Below, one piece after another: positions 40,379-51,511 of a stretch of DNA of 64,000 bases. Numbering within the stretch: position 1 is the stretch's first letter; every line of letters begins with the position of its first letter. The notes under the pieces were generated by a model. The model saw only the letters and a program-made list of their open reading frames with translations. It did no database searches and was not told the origin of the DNA. The DNA is taken from contig OX463849.1 in NCBI GenBank assembly GCA_949825065.1, positions 34,677,199 through 34,741,198 on the forward strand, written 5' to 3'. The stretch comes from Odontocerum albicorne. Taxonomy: Eukaryota > Arthropoda > Insecta > Trichoptera > Odontoceridae. The position numbers and the translations under genes were made by a program.

Positions 40379-41772
40379 ATTAATCTTTTTTTTTGTTATC
40401 TTACATGCTACATTTTGTCATAGTATTTCAGTGTAACATTTACATTTTTACAATAGTTTTCGTAAGTCTTAAAATGTTGAACTATTTTGTACATATTTTT
40501 TTTTTACCTTTGGTCCTTGTACGAATTAGGGAAACCTTTGATGTGCAAAGGACCTAAAAAAATATAAATTGATTTTATATTAATAAATTAAATTACAATA
40601 ATAAATTGAAAAATCTTTCTTGTCTAGAAGAGATTGTCAATGAACTCGATAGATTGTAGTGCTTACAATAAAAAAGTAAAACAATGTAATTCAGCTAAAA
40701 ATATAAATTACATCAACTTATTAAACAATTGTAAAATAAATCATTTTCAAAATAAAGAATAATCGTTCAATGTAAAATATTTCCCCTTCGATATAGTGGA
40801 CCCAGTATCGTGCATTATTGTTTTAGCTGTTATTTTTCCACATGTTCGAAGGGCAACACCTAAGATAATTTTTTTTAATGACAACAAATTCGGGAGAACG
40901 ACCCGGGAGCGTATATTTGGTTGGGAGATAAAAGGGCAACTGAGCATCAACCTATGTATTTGTAAACATTTAAATAAACAAGGGCTATCCAGATTTTTAT
41001 ACCGAATCAAAACAAATGACAGTTGATGTAAGCGATTAGCGCATTGCTTACTGTTTTGAATGGGAGAAACGTTAAGGCAGTATTTATGAATCAATAAGTA
41101 TTTGAAAATCATTGAAGTTGTTTAATTTTTATTGATTACAGTTTATCGAGAAAAGAGCAAACTGTTATATCTCATCCTTTGGAGAGCATAAATTTTAACT
41201 CTTTTTTTAAATCAGGGTTCTTGAGTATATTCAACTGAATATAGAAACTCATTTCAAAGTACAGAATATGTGAACCAGAAATCCTAAGACGAATTGGAAT
41301 CAAGGAAAACCTTGACCAAACATTGAAAAAATTGAACCCTTATCTTGGCAAAGTTCAATTTATCCAAATATTAACGTTTTTCTTTGGTGATTCCTTGTTA
41401 ACATATATGATAAGTTATGAAGGAAAATTGAGGGGATAAAATCACAACTTTTCCTCATAGTTTTTTTATATGTAACATGTTACATTCCCAAAATATCATT
41501 TTTTACAAAACACAAAAAGCGCCTAAAATGATTATATAAGCTGAATTATCAACAAATAAAATGGTTTGAACAATTTTTCTCTACATTTTCAAAACTCGCC
41601 CACGCTGTCCAGACGTTGATCCGATGTCGTTTGAAAGCTGGTAGTGTTGTCAATATTTATCACCAGATGATACCACTGCACACAATAGTGCACGTATAGT
41701 ATTTGAATGTGTTGCCATATTTGAAATAAAGTTAGAGTTTCTGGATTTTTAACAAAAAAAAACCTAAATTAG
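40379..41772. other. No recognised gene
   Basis: A 76-codon plus frame at 40796-41026 (NKFGRTTRERIFGWEIKGQL) and an overlapping minus frame of 121 codons are unassigned; at most one could be real. No repeat family was recognised. Confidence 0.3.
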
Positions 41773-41832
41773 TGTAACACCTGTGTTACAATGTCATGAT
41801 AAGGGCTAACCCTTATCATGTTATTGTAACAC
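41773..41832. repeat. Nested inverted repeats
   Basis: TGTAACAC/GTGTTACA (41773-41790) is a small hairpin. Its right half is also the left arm of a larger one: 41783-41805 pairs with 41810-41832 (23 bp, two mismatches, 4-nt loop CTAA). The two folds exclude each other. Confidence 0.85.
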
Positions 41833-42479
41833 AATGTAAGAATCACGCATATGAATGTGAAAGACGCGAAATTCTGGATAGCAAAGTATGTAGATTTCTA
41901 ATTTTATTTGTAAGATATACAGCGATATGGGATATGAAAATGTTTATTATTGAAAAAATAAAAAAAACGCATTCGCGAGAATTTTTTAAAACGCTTTTAA
42001 AAAAAACGCATTCGCGAGTATTTTTCATTCTTCAAATCTTATATAAGATTGATCAATTAATTCCCAATGCGAACATAAACCTTCACTCAATATATTGTAG
42101 TATATTAAAAAATAACGAAACTTTTTTCAACTGTAAAAAATCACAAAGAACTCAGTTGCAACTTGCATACGGTGCAATAAAAACATATATAAAATGCAAC
42201 ACGATTTCAAAGCCACATTGTGAACAAAAAATACTGCAGTATAATTAATTTTGATGTAATTGCCAAAAAGAACAAGTTCGCTAATTGGATTTATGTGAGT
42301 TTGAAATTTATTAGCTATCAAAATCAATTTTATAACGGTATAAACCTGTATTAAACTGAAGAACAACTAAAGTTGTGGCTGGATTTATTTTATTAGGAAG
42401 TCAATGTCACAACAAAAAGTTTCGATTTAAGACAAAGTAAAGGCACATAAAATATCGAATATGTGCGGTTAAAATGTAA
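41833..42479. other. No gene; one local duplication
   Basis: AAAAAACGCATTCGCGAG occurs twice, at about 41962 and 42001, each followed by a T run. The 150-codon plus frame across it is lysine-rich and low in complexity, so I do not call a gene. Confidence 0.4.
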
Positions 42480-42556
42480 TTAAAACATATATACTCGAAC
42501 TGGACAGTGTTCAAATCTGCTGAGATGATAGTCCACAACAGCATTTTGGTTCGTAC
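42480..42556 (+). repeat. LINE-A fragment abutting mariner copy B
   Basis: ACTGGACAGTGTTCAAATCT, GCTGAGATGATAGTCCACAA and CAGCATTTTGG are the sense form of the LINE-A segment that precedes ILVPTLMYGSETW. It stops where the mariner sequence begins. Confidence 0.55.
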
Positions 42557-43436
42557 GAGAATTACGTGGTTACCGTAGTACATATGTAAGCTATTTTTCG
42601 ACATAGTCGCCATTCCTCTCAATGCAGGTGGTGAAGCGGGATATCAACTTTTTGATGCCTTCCTCGAAGTAGTTTCCCGCCAACCCCTCCGTCCACTTCT
42701 CCATCTCCTCCTTTACCTCCTCGTCGGTTGAAAACCTTTTTCCACCCATGTGCAGCTTTAGGGAGGTAAAGAGATAGTAATCTGAAGGTGCTAGGTCAGG
42801 GGAATGTGCGGGAGGTTCAGGACATCCCATTTAAACGAGGCGAGCAGTTCCTTCGTGGCGTTGGCCGTGTGTGGTCTTGCATTGTCGTGCAGCAGGCAGA
42901 CTCCCTTTGCCAGCATGCCTCTCCTCTTGTTCTGAATCGCCCTCCGCAATTTTTTTAGGGCCTCACAGTATCTTGCAGAGTTGATGGTCTCCCCTTGAGG
43001 CATATATTCAATTAAAATTATGCCTTGACAGTCCCAAAACAATTTCGTCAGTCACAATTGAAGGTCTTCCGCTCCTCTGATCATTATGCACAGACGTACA
43101 ACCGTTTTTAAACTCACAACACCACTTGTACACACTCGTACGATTCATAGCTTTATCACCATATGCAGTTTTTACTTCATTATAAACCTCAACCGGAGGT
43201 TTTCCCTTCCAAACGAGATAACGGATGACGCCGCGTATTTCGCACTTGGTGGGAGATTGGATTGACATTTTTCATGAAACGTGTTGTCGCGTCGACACTT
43301 CTCAACGTACTGACCTCGAATCGGTCTCGTTGTGGAGGGGAAGGGTCAGGCTACACGGAAGTGTAGCCAACATGTCGAAAATAAAATCCATCCGGTCGTG
43401 AGGGCCTCAGTACACTTACTTTCTGGATACGCATAG
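42557..43436 (-). mobile_element. Non-autonomous mariner deletion derivative, copy B
   Basis: The 5' end at 43436 carries CTATGCG then TATCCAGAAAGTAAGTGTAC with TA at 43437-43438, the same TIR as copy A. The 3' TIR is lost: homology to copy A ends near 42557 (CCACGTAATT), where LINE-A begins. It shares with copy A the internal deletion of the transposase. Confidence 0.85.
42591..43268 (-). pseudogene. mariner transposase copy B, three frames
   Basis: ATG at 43268 reads MSIQSPTKCEIRGVIRYLVW and the helix-turn-helix as in copy A, to PSIVTDEIV. There the junction lacks two bases relative to copy A, shifting the frame before FWDCQGIILIEYMPQGETIN. A further single-base loss near 42815 shifts the frame again before HSPDLAPSDYYLFTSLKLHM. 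The second and third catalytic Asp are recognisable; the first Asp region is deleted. Unlike copy A it has no stop at codon 4. No active enzyme is possible. Confidence 0.85.
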
Positions 43437-43439
43437 TAT

Positions 43440-44083
43440 ATTGTGTAAGATGAAGAAGAGCTCTCTGAGATGGTTTGGCTTTGGTTTGGTACTGATTTTG
43501 GTCTGTCGGAATCATCGGTCCGTACATCTTCCACAACGAAACTGGCATTGCCATAACCTTCAACGGCGAGCACTACAGATCGATAATAAGCAACTTATTT
43601 TAGCCTAAACTGGATGATATGGATACCGACAACATGTGGTTCCAACAGGATGGCGCTACGTGCCACACAGCGCATGCTACGATGGGCATTCTGCACGATC
43701 GATTTGAGGGCATGGTTATCTCGCACGGCGGCGACGTGAACTGGCCACCGAGATCGTGCGATTTAACGCCTTTAGACTTCTTTCTATGAAGCTATCTTAA
43801 ATGGCAGGTCTATGCGTATAAACCTAAACAATTGATGCCCTCAAAGTCAACATAACGAACGTATCCAGCAAATTCAGCCAGATTTATGCGACAAAGTTAT
43901 CGAAAATTGGACCTCCCGAATACGTGCCACCAAGCAAAGCTGCGACGGACATTTGAATGACGTTATATTTCATACTTAATGCCATAAAATATTCTTTCAA
44001 ATAAAAAAAAATTGAGTAGATATCTCACACAGAACTTGTTTTATTTACATTTAAAAATTGAGCGTCCTTATTGAAAGACCCTA
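43440..44083 (+). pseudogene. Tc1/mariner-group transposase remnant
   Basis: Plus reading: GIIGPYIFHNETGIAITFNG, EHYRSIISNLF, a stop, DDMDTDNMWFQQDGATCHTA (second catalytic Asp), then ILHDRFEGMVISHGGDVNWP, PRSCDLTPLDFFL (third Asp region), a stop, and SYLKWQVYAYKPKQL. The family keeps these blocks in this order; here there are at least three stops. AAAGACCCTATA at about 44074 is the probable right end, the same as in the element at 12047-12055. The left end abuts mariner copy B. Confidence 0.75.
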
Positions 44084-44219
44084 TATATATGCACACAATA
44101 TTTTTCATGGAAAAGGTTGTTTTCCATTGTAAACTAAATAGCTCTAAGTATCAACCAAATTCACCTAGTTAATCCCAATCTTTTGGAAAACAGTTATTTT
44201 TATCATACATTGTGAAATA
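44084..44219. other. Spacer
   Basis: Nothing recognised. Confidence 0.35.
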
Positions 44220-44650
44220 TACAGAATATTGTCAGATGGATCAGGAAATGAAGGCGTTACTTGCGTGACAATGGATACGATGAGTAGAGACAGAATCCCA
44301 TTAAGTGTCACGAACGAATTGATTTTAAACTTTGTCTCTTTGCATTCAAGTCTCTTAATGGGATGTCTCCATTATATCTTTCCAATCTTTGTCTGAGGGA
44401 TGTTCTTACGGAGAGAAGTAGAACTTTTAGGTCGATTTCTAATTCACATAATAAATTGGTGGCTTCAAATCAATCAAATAGGACAAGGTATTATGATAAA
44501 GCTTTAGCCGTTGATGGTCTTGTGGTGTAGAATAGTCTGCCTCCTAGTGTCAGAGATAAATGTAGGTGGTGCGTGCAGCTTTAGAAAGCACTTATTTTTG
44601 GGAGATCTCGTCAAAATTTATGAGTGGGGTTGAATTCTGAGTTAGAACGC
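44220..44650 (+). pseudogene. jockey-like LINE C-terminal fragment (LINE-D)
   Basis: Sense reading: RIDFKLCLFAFKSLNGMSPL, YLSNLCLRDVLTERSRTFRS, RTRYYDKALAVDGLVV, a stop, NSLPPSVRDKCR and FRKHLFLGD. The pattern R..FK...L.FK.LNG..P.YL and then WN.LP...R is the LINE domain after the thumb. Stops are present. Confidence 0.65.
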
Positions 44651-44814
44651 CCTTGAGGAGAGTTTGTTCCAAGTCATTTTATTTTTATTATTGCGGCACA
44701 CGAGATTTCTGCAGGACATCGAATGCCAGGAAAGTCTCTTAAAAGATGGAGATACAGCTAGTGCTCTGCCTTCCAGGAATGACTTTCTCAAAAACAGATC
44801 TAATATCTATTTAT
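44651..44814. other. Spacer
   Basis: Unassigned. Confidence 0.3.
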
Positions 44815-45225
44815 TTATTAAACCATTTTATTGCAAATACAATCTGGCGGGTTTATTGCAAGGTGGCAATCTTTTCCAACCAACCAGACAAAAGTTAATG
44901 AAGCAAGTTACGTGGTCGCATAAAACATTCAAACAACTATCCATCTCCACGACATTTATAAACACATACGTGAGCATATGCCCACGAACCCCACAAAGAC
45001 GGACAATCACCCGAACATTGTTTTTCATATAAAGTGAGATATCATCAATCAGAAGAAAAGGAAAGGATGGTGGAAAGGAAAGGAAAAGAAAAATCAGGAA
45101 TGAAACACGTTATTTTACTGACTAGAAATTAAGAGTTTTTTCAGTTGCTTCTTAAAGCATTTATATTGGTTTGTAACTGATTCCAGAGTCTCACTGCATG
45201 GGCAGTAAAGGATGACGTAAAAAAA
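44815..45225 (-). mobile_element. LINE-B 3' end
   Basis: Tail TTATTGCAAATACAATCTGG, CGGGTTTATTGCAAGGTGGC, AATCTTTTCCAACCAACCAG; UTR TGAAGCAAGTTACGTGGTCG, AAAGTGAGATATCATCAATC; then degraded coding (TTCAGTTGCTTCTTAAAGCA). Truncated at 45225. Confidence 0.8.
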
Positions 45226-46045
45226 TATCTACATCGTGAAGAAGAATTCATAATTCTTTAATATATTTGTCATATAAAATAAGTAAATAATCCCTTGGAT
45301 TAAAAAAACAACTTGAACTTTTCATCCGAAGAGCTATAGTATCTATCTCTAGCACACCTGGAACTAAATTGTACCATGATTGTTCTGTTATACAAGAAAT
45401 CACTTCACACCTCTAGAGCCAAGTTCGATCTCTGCCTGATCATAATAATCATACTTTATTGTCTTTCAAAATAGGTGATAAATGGCTATAGGGATTACCT
45501 CCATCGAGTTGATAGTCAGGCGGTTTAAATATTTTAAATTTTATGGTCCTATTTGAATTTAAAAATCTTGTGAAATATTTGTGGGATTGAAAATTTAAAT
45601 AATCAATTCTGAGCCCGCGAATATAATATTACCATTTGCAGACAAACTTATAAATATTAAAAACTTTTATATTTTGCGAATTTATTTAAGTATTTTATAT
45701 ATTTAAGACCGATAAATGTGAAAATTTGGTGAAAATGTCGCGTTTTACAATTTCCTTATCACATCTGAATATTTCTAGATTTTTAATATTATAAAATGTC
45801 GCAGCATTTTCATTTTTTTTTTCGTTTCTATTAAAATTTGTATAACTGATACAAGATCATTGCTGTAACAATAGAAACAATAAATGAACACCTGCGTCAC
45901 ATGTGTATGTACATACATATTTTTATATTTTGTATTTTTCAAATAAAAAATTATTAAAAAAAATTCACACTTAAACAAATTACGTCTTCAAAATGTTTGT
46001 CCAAGATTTATTTTTAACCTGATAAAGCACAATCATATGACTTCA
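45226..46045. other. No recognised gene
   Basis: AT-rich. AGCCAAGTTCGATCTCTGCC at 45419 may be a SINE head scrap. Confidence 0.35.
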
Positions 46046-46049
46046 TAAC

Positions 46050-46575
46050 AAAAGGTGCTAAACTGGTTGAACGTCAGAAATAGACGCCAAATTCACATAC
46101 TATCTCTATTGTATAATATCCTTAACTGTCCCGCTGCCCCCTCTTATCTCACCGAAAATTTGCAACTCCTTTCCGATCATGGACTTGCGCTACTCTCAGA
46201 CAGACATTGTTGGCTTTCACAGTTCACTACTCCTCTTTCTTTACATCGTCCTTTACTATCCATGTAGTGAGACTCTGGAACCAGTTACAAACCGATGTTA
46301 GACTCGTATGACATCCGTCCTTGGCATGCTTTAAAACCCGACTGAAAAATATCTTAATTTCTAGTCAGTAATACAACTTGTTTCACTCTTGATTTTTCTT
46401 TTCTCCCCACCATAATTTCCTTTTATCTCACTTTTATTTTAATAAGTATACGCCCATAAATTTCATAAATATGAATATTTTTTGCGACCATGTAACTTAC
46501 TTTATTTACGTTTGTCTGGTAGGTTGCCGCCAGATTGTATTATATTTACAATGCAGTGTTAAATAAAATAAATAA
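46050..46575 (+). pseudogene. LINE-B C-terminus and 3' end, sense
   Basis: The ORF part MLNWLNVRNRRQIHILSLLY, NILNCPAAPSYLTENLQLLS is followed by a frame shift at the RDCLLAFPVHRSS position. The UTR is shortened and the tail reads GGTAGGTTGCCGCCAGATTG with part of the stem-loop lost. The end is GTGTTAAATAAAATAAATAA, showing the A-rich LINE-B 3' terminus. Confidence 0.75.
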
Positions 46576-47169
46576 ATAAATATGAAAAAATTCTACACAG
46601 TAAAAAAATTAAAGTGACGCCTATTTCGTTTTACAAAAGTCAACTGTTCTTATGCATTCCCTACCAAGTTTTTTAGTAAATTATTTTAAAGCCACAAAAA
46701 TAATATAACATATCTATGCCTGTATTTATGTCCATTGAATTTAACACCCCTGTCTCATGCAAGGTAATATATGAAATTATGGAAAAGAACGACGTAGAAT
46801 AAAATGGATACAAGTTGGCTAGGTAGTTGTGTGTTAGATAGCACATCAAGCGGTGTCAGGTGTCTACGTTACGGTCGAGAGAAAGGCTATTTATAGTAGC
46901 CACACAACCGTTAATGCCTTTAAATCAATTGCTTTAAAAATATTAAGAAATATTCTAAACATATATAATAACCATGTTTAAATTATTACTGGTTTTGGTT
47001 TTAGTTCTGGGACGGGTGGTGTAAAACGATATTTTTGGAAAAATCTAACATATTAATCAAGTGGTAATTGATTATAATTTTGTGGTATATATACAATAAT
47101 ACATTAAAAAGGTATTGTTTCGATTTACAGTGAATCCGCGGGGCTTCAAATTATATGAAATAACTGACG
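46576..47169. other. No recognised gene
   Basis: Unassigned AT-rich sequence. Confidence 0.35.
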
Positions 47170-47345
47170 AACCCCGGTGGCCCATGTCTCTCAATCCGAT
47201 GGTTTCGGGTTCGATTCCCGTTATAACCCATATTTTTTTATAAAAGATTTCAGTCTGGTTGTCACTCAAAACCTCTTTAATATTTTTCTTGTATTTTGGA
47301 AGAGGTCGCCACATGGTAATAATTCTGCTAGGTTTAAATGTACTC
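47170..47345 (+). mobile_element. SINE, sense
   Basis: Head CCCCGGTGGCCCATGTCTCT, B box GGGTTCGATTCCCGTTATAA, body AGATTTCAGTCTGGTTGTCA, tail GTCGCCACATGGTAATAATT, CTGCTAGGTTTAAATG. A second head scrap (GGAGGCTGCAGGTTCTATTC) lies at 47431. Confidence 0.7.
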
Positions 47346-47629
47346 AACTAAAGTGTAATATAATTCAATTTAACATTCTTCTTTTATTCAGAGGTAATAC
47401 ATTCAGTTATATACTTGTATTCCAGCCCGGAGGCTGCAGGTTCTATTCTCATTGAAGTTTCACTTAAGACTTGTTTTAATTGTTACTTTGAAGAAATATC
47501 TATTGTTTTACGACGTTCAACGAAAGTTAAAACAAAGTATAATACAAATAATCGATAATTTATATGGGCTGAATTATACGCGTAAATTATTTAACAAAAA
47601 AAAATTAACCCACAGTAACTCACAAGTGA

Positions 47630-47683
47630 GCTGGAAGTGAATCCATGAGTGAGTCAAAACTCACTCCTGGATTCACTTCCAGC
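47630..47683. repeat. Inverted repeat, 25-bp arms, 4-nt loop
   Basis: 47630-47654 (GCTGGAAGTGAATCCATGAG..) pairs with 47659-47683 with one mismatch and the loop CAAA. It is flanked by SINE scraps and is not obviously part of either. Confidence 0.92.
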
Positions 47684-47794
47684 GTAAAGAGAGACAATGA
47701 AACCGGAGTCCAAAGCTTCATAAAACGATGATTTCAATAAACTAGAAGGTTTTTTTGCTCTGAGAGATGTCAAATCACACAGGTGCGGCGGTTG

Positions 47795-48135
47795 CAGCTC
47801 GTACCTGTTGAACTACTTGTATGTGTGAATTACAAGGGTGCCTTGAAACAAAAAGACAAAAAAACCATCAGGATATTCTTATTGAAGGTTCTTCAAGATA
47901 GTTCTAACTGCCCCTCGATACCAGAAGCACTAAGTATATTCGAGTATGTCTCCGATAAATATAGCCGTGTAAGAAATTACACTCTGTTCTTCAAGTATAT
48001 ACCAACTTGCAGAACAAATATAATGGTTCAACACTCAGTTACGTATAATACAGAGAAACTACTGAGTGACACTGTGGATTTATTCTCGGCGACGTCGAGC
48101 GATACTAGAAGAATCCTGGTTGATATTGTATATTA
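47795..48135 (+). pseudogene. LINE-C C-terminal fragment, sense
   Basis: Sense reading: TIRIFLLKVLQDSSNCPSIP, EALSIFEYVSDKYSRVRNYT, FFKYIPTCRTNIMVQHSVTY and DTVDLFSATSSDTRRILVDI before a stop at 48143. It matches 38762-39120 (minus). The end passes into a SINE. Confidence 0.65.
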
Positions 48136-48345
48136 TACAGTATAATCTGGTGTGCGTATCACTATGTAGCAATATCTTCTAACCAAACACAGATACGTTA
48201 AAGAGGCATTAAATGATAACCAGATTGGAAACCTTTTAATGAAAAAAAAAATCGTGGCTCCAATGGGAATCGTACCCGTAACCCGCGGATGAGATGACAT
48301 ATCATACATCATAGCCTACCTACTAGACCACATAAGTAATCTTGT
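48130..48345 (-). mobile_element. SINE with compensated tail stem
   Basis: Tail TATAATCTGGTGTGCGTATC, ACTATGTAGCAATATCTTCT; body GGCATTAAATGATAACCAGA; head GGGAATCGTACCCGTAACCC, GCCTACCTACTAGACCACAT. In transcript orientation the tail stem is ATTGCT/AGTGAT: the innermost C-G pair has become T-A with both sides changed. Confidence 0.8.
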
Positions 48346-48424
48346 AGATATTTTTGTTGACGAATAAAATGAAACATATTTCACCCACTTAGTGTAATAG
48401 GAGTAATCCGTGCAAAACAATCGA

Positions 48425-48930
48425 TGCATTCATACCATCACACCATTTCATATCAGAGTAGGCAGAGATAACAGAAAACCAAACTTCCATATTTTGACGC
48501 ACATATTTCACTTCTACATCCATATACCTTGTCATACAACTTCTACGATTTCTCTGACTTTCTACGCATTGCTCTTCCAAAATAGCATTAATTTGATCCA
48601 ATCATACTTTCCTTGATATTCCTTTGACATACCTTCCATTCAAATTTGCGCTATATATTTGTCAGTCTTTCTTCATAAATTCATTCCAGATGCCAAAACT
48701 ATCTCCGAGTTCTTACCTTCATCTTACTCAACACATTCATCCCTAATCACTTCATTCCGTGTTCTGTTATAAACTGTTACTCCTTTCAGTTTTTTTTCGA
48801 AGCCCTCGTTTCACTCGCATACATCAAAGTTGGTACTAAAATTCTGCTGCAGACTATCATCTTAGCAAATTTAAATACTATGCGGATCAAATTTACATAT
48901 ATGTATTATATATTTCAGTGTCCCATTGAC
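48425..48930 (-). pseudogene. LINE-A 3' half
   Basis: Antisense landmarks: CATACCATCACACCATTTCA, GAGTAGGCAGAGATAACAG, CTTCTACATCCATATACCTT, TTTCTCTGACTTTCTACGCA. The minus strand (48601 down) reads DQINAILEEQCVESQRNRRS, CMTRYMDVEVKYVRQN and SVISAYSDMKWCDG, the complete LINE-A C-terminal tail. The frame is broken further upstream. Confidence 0.75.
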
Positions 48931-50064
48931 TTCGAGTAAAAAATAATAATGTTGAAGCTGTTGCTATTGTTATTGATGATGATGATGACAAATTAGTGCA
49001 TTTTTTTTTCAGAAATTGTGTCGATGCATTACGTCAACAATTTTCTCGAAAATTATTAAAAAAATGCCAATTACTATTCCAATGGGACTGAATAGTTAGG
49101 AATAAATGATAATTATTGTATTTAATAGAGTATATAATGTCTTGCGGTTGGAAGTGAACCAAAACAAACCGCAACTGCAGTCAGCGATAAGTCATTACTC
49201 TTACGAAAATAACTTCAGTTGCATCGAAAGGGAAAATTATGCAAGATCAAGTAAAACTAACCTTACGTTTCGCCATGGTTTGTCTATGGCAAAATAAAAT
49301 AAACAAACGACGCCAAGATCAATCAAATTCAATTTGTATATTTGACTTTTCTAATTATGTATTTCTCATTTACATGAAAAGTGTGAATCCGACGGGTTTT
49401 AATATATTATATAACGATAGAAATTTGTCGAACGGTGGAAGACGCCTGTGCGTGCATTGGTTTATTGTGTGCAAATTGTTGCAACTCAGAAAGCACACAG
49501 TTTTCAAAAATTAAACCCAAAGTTTCGATGTCAAGGAGGTTTCAGTTCCAAGACAATAGGCCGGTATAATCTGATACAGAATTTTAATAGTATTATTTTG
49601 GTGTTGCAGAAAATAATGTTGTGATAAGCAGTATATAAGCTACATAAACACATAAATTCAAATGTAAAACGGTATAAGAGTAAAACCACCCTGGAAGTAA
49701 ATCTCATCGTGGCACAGTAATAAGCTGTTAGCGGACCAGCACTGGCTCGGAGGTTATATTTTGAGTAACAATATCATATATCAGCCGTCTTATAAGGCTC
49801 ATTGCTTGTTCTGAGACAGCTGACTTGACACTACAAAATTCACAGGTAAACAATCCAATAAGTCTGTTGGAGAAGCTCGACTTAAGGATGCCATAGACTT
49901 CTTCTACAATGAAGACAAGCTGATGACATAGATAAATTCAAGAGCTTTCTTAACTTTATACTATTTAATACACGTTACTTTGAAACGTGAGTGCCCTGGA
50001 AGTGATCTTTGGTGCCTAAATTTGATTTCTTATGTGATTCTACATTTGCTTGTGACTTGTCAGT
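48931..50064. other. No recognised gene
   Basis: Frames at 49106-49297 and 49239-49514 are unassigned. ATCGTGGCACAGTAATAAGC near 49707 is another degraded tRNA-like head. Confidence 0.35.
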
Positions 50065-50155
50065 GGCCATGGTCCAACAATGGTCTACAGGTTCAATTCC
50101 TGGTGGTTTGCATTCCAATCTGATTTTATTCATAGATAGTTGACCATCTTAATTG
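50065..50155 (+). repeat. SINE head and start of body
   Basis: CAGTGGCCATGGTCCAACAA, ACAGGTTCAATTCCTGGTGG (B box) and GCATTCCAATCTGATTTTAT. Truncated before the tail. Confidence 0.55.
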
Positions 50156-50283
50156 ATGATTTTCTGTAGCTTAAATTCCTTTATTGTTTTTGACAAGACA
50201 AAAAAAGGGCTACATAATCTAATGTGGGCAAACAATTTTAATAGAAACGTATAAAACGAAGGCTTTTTTGATAACTAAACGGT

Positions 50284-50780
50284 GCTACAAGCAGCGACTG
50301 CTGGTCCCGAGGTGCACTGAGCACCAACGCACCTCGAGACGCTGAGCAAATATTAAATATCGCTGTCTTACGGTTTACTGTATGTCTCTGTCTGCCCTAT
50401 ATGAATTAGCGTTTCCGTCCGGTGCGTATTGGAGATCGCTCCGGTAGTATTGGCGATCGATCGATCGAAAACGAGTTCTTGGCCTTTTATTCAATTTTCA
50501 AAAACGTGCGCATTTTACTGCGTCGTCTATCTTTTGGTAGTATTGGCAAACTTGGCCGGTCAATTTGAAGGGAATATTTTTTTGAAATTTTACTTTAATT
50601 TTTTTTTTAATTTTCACTTCAATAAAAATCCTCGTACTATTTGTCAGTATTCTTATACATATTTAATCTATACAAATATTCAACATTTTTGGAAGTCATG
50701 TTTGCGAATATACCATATAATTTAATTATTTCTCCGGTTCAGCGCACCAAAGCACCTCCAGACCAGCCACCGCTGGCTAC
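50284..50780. mobile_element. MITE with long inverted repeats, copy 2
   Basis: Right arm CTCCGGTTCAGCGCACCAAA, GCACCTCCAGACCAGCCACC matches the arms of the MITE at 26440-26865. The left arm (GCAGCGACTGCTGGTCCCGA, GGTGCACTGAGCACCAACGC) carries a small extra fold-back. The interior is non-coding, orientation opposite to copy 1. Confidence 0.7.
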
Positions 50781-50814
50781 GAGTATGTAAAAATAATTAA
50801 TAATTGTAATTTGT

Positions 50815-51065
50815 TTAGTCAGATACTATTTATTCCACTTTATATAATATAACTGTAAAACCCTACCGGTTTCAAGGTTTTACCCTCATCATCAGGGGAG
50901 CACAAATAAAATCCTTTTTTGTGATCCCCTGATGATAAGATGAACACCTAGTAATCGGTAGGGTTATACCGTTTCATATAGTGAAATCAACAGTAGTTGA
51001 CTAAACAAATGGCAATGTCTTTAAACCTCCACATTGTTAATGACATAACTATAAATATAATAACA
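50815..51065. repeat. Penelope-like fold-back repeat, copy 3
   Basis: Left arm CCCTACCGGTTTCAAGGTTT, TACCCTCATCATCAGGGG; right arm CCCCTGATGATAAGATGAAC, TCGGTAGGGTTATACCG; then GGCAATGTCTTTAAACCTCC. The left arm, read on the minus strand, keeps CTGATGA and GAAAC. Confidence 0.65.
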
Positions 51066-51511
51066 TAATTAACAACTTTATTTTATGTTCTTAAGTTAAC
51101 TTGTTTTGATTGCATTAGCTTATGTTGCAAGCATTATGCAAATTGTAAAGTACATTTGATCTTATAAAGCGGTCGGTGGTAGACCCTCATTAAATACTAT
51201 GTACAGCCAATAGCAATGGTAGCTACCTATTGGATGTATTAAGACGTGCATCTGACTGCAGGCAGTGGTAGTACTTGGACGTGAGATGAGGATAGTGGGA
51301 CATGACCTCCTTCTGCTAGAAGGGAGAGTGCAGCATCTCAGAAAGGACCGGTGCACACAGCAGTGATTATGCTGCGTAATAGACTGTGATGCAACAATAT
51401 GACGCTCTAGGGGATTTAAGCCTTTCGCTGACAAACTCATTTGTAAAAAAATAATTATTATTTATTTATCAACGGTACTATGTACCTAGTAATAATTCTT
51501 AAAAAATACTA
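51066..51511. other. No recognised gene
   Basis: 51160-51440 is GC-richer than its flanks (GTGGTAGTACTTGGACGTGA, CACACAGCAGTGATTATGCT) but I cannot assign it. Confidence 0.3.

Noticed and set aside
41796..42248. 150-codon protein gene
   Set aside because: The peptide is Lys/Ile-rich and low in complexity, crosses a hairpin and a local duplication, and has no motif.
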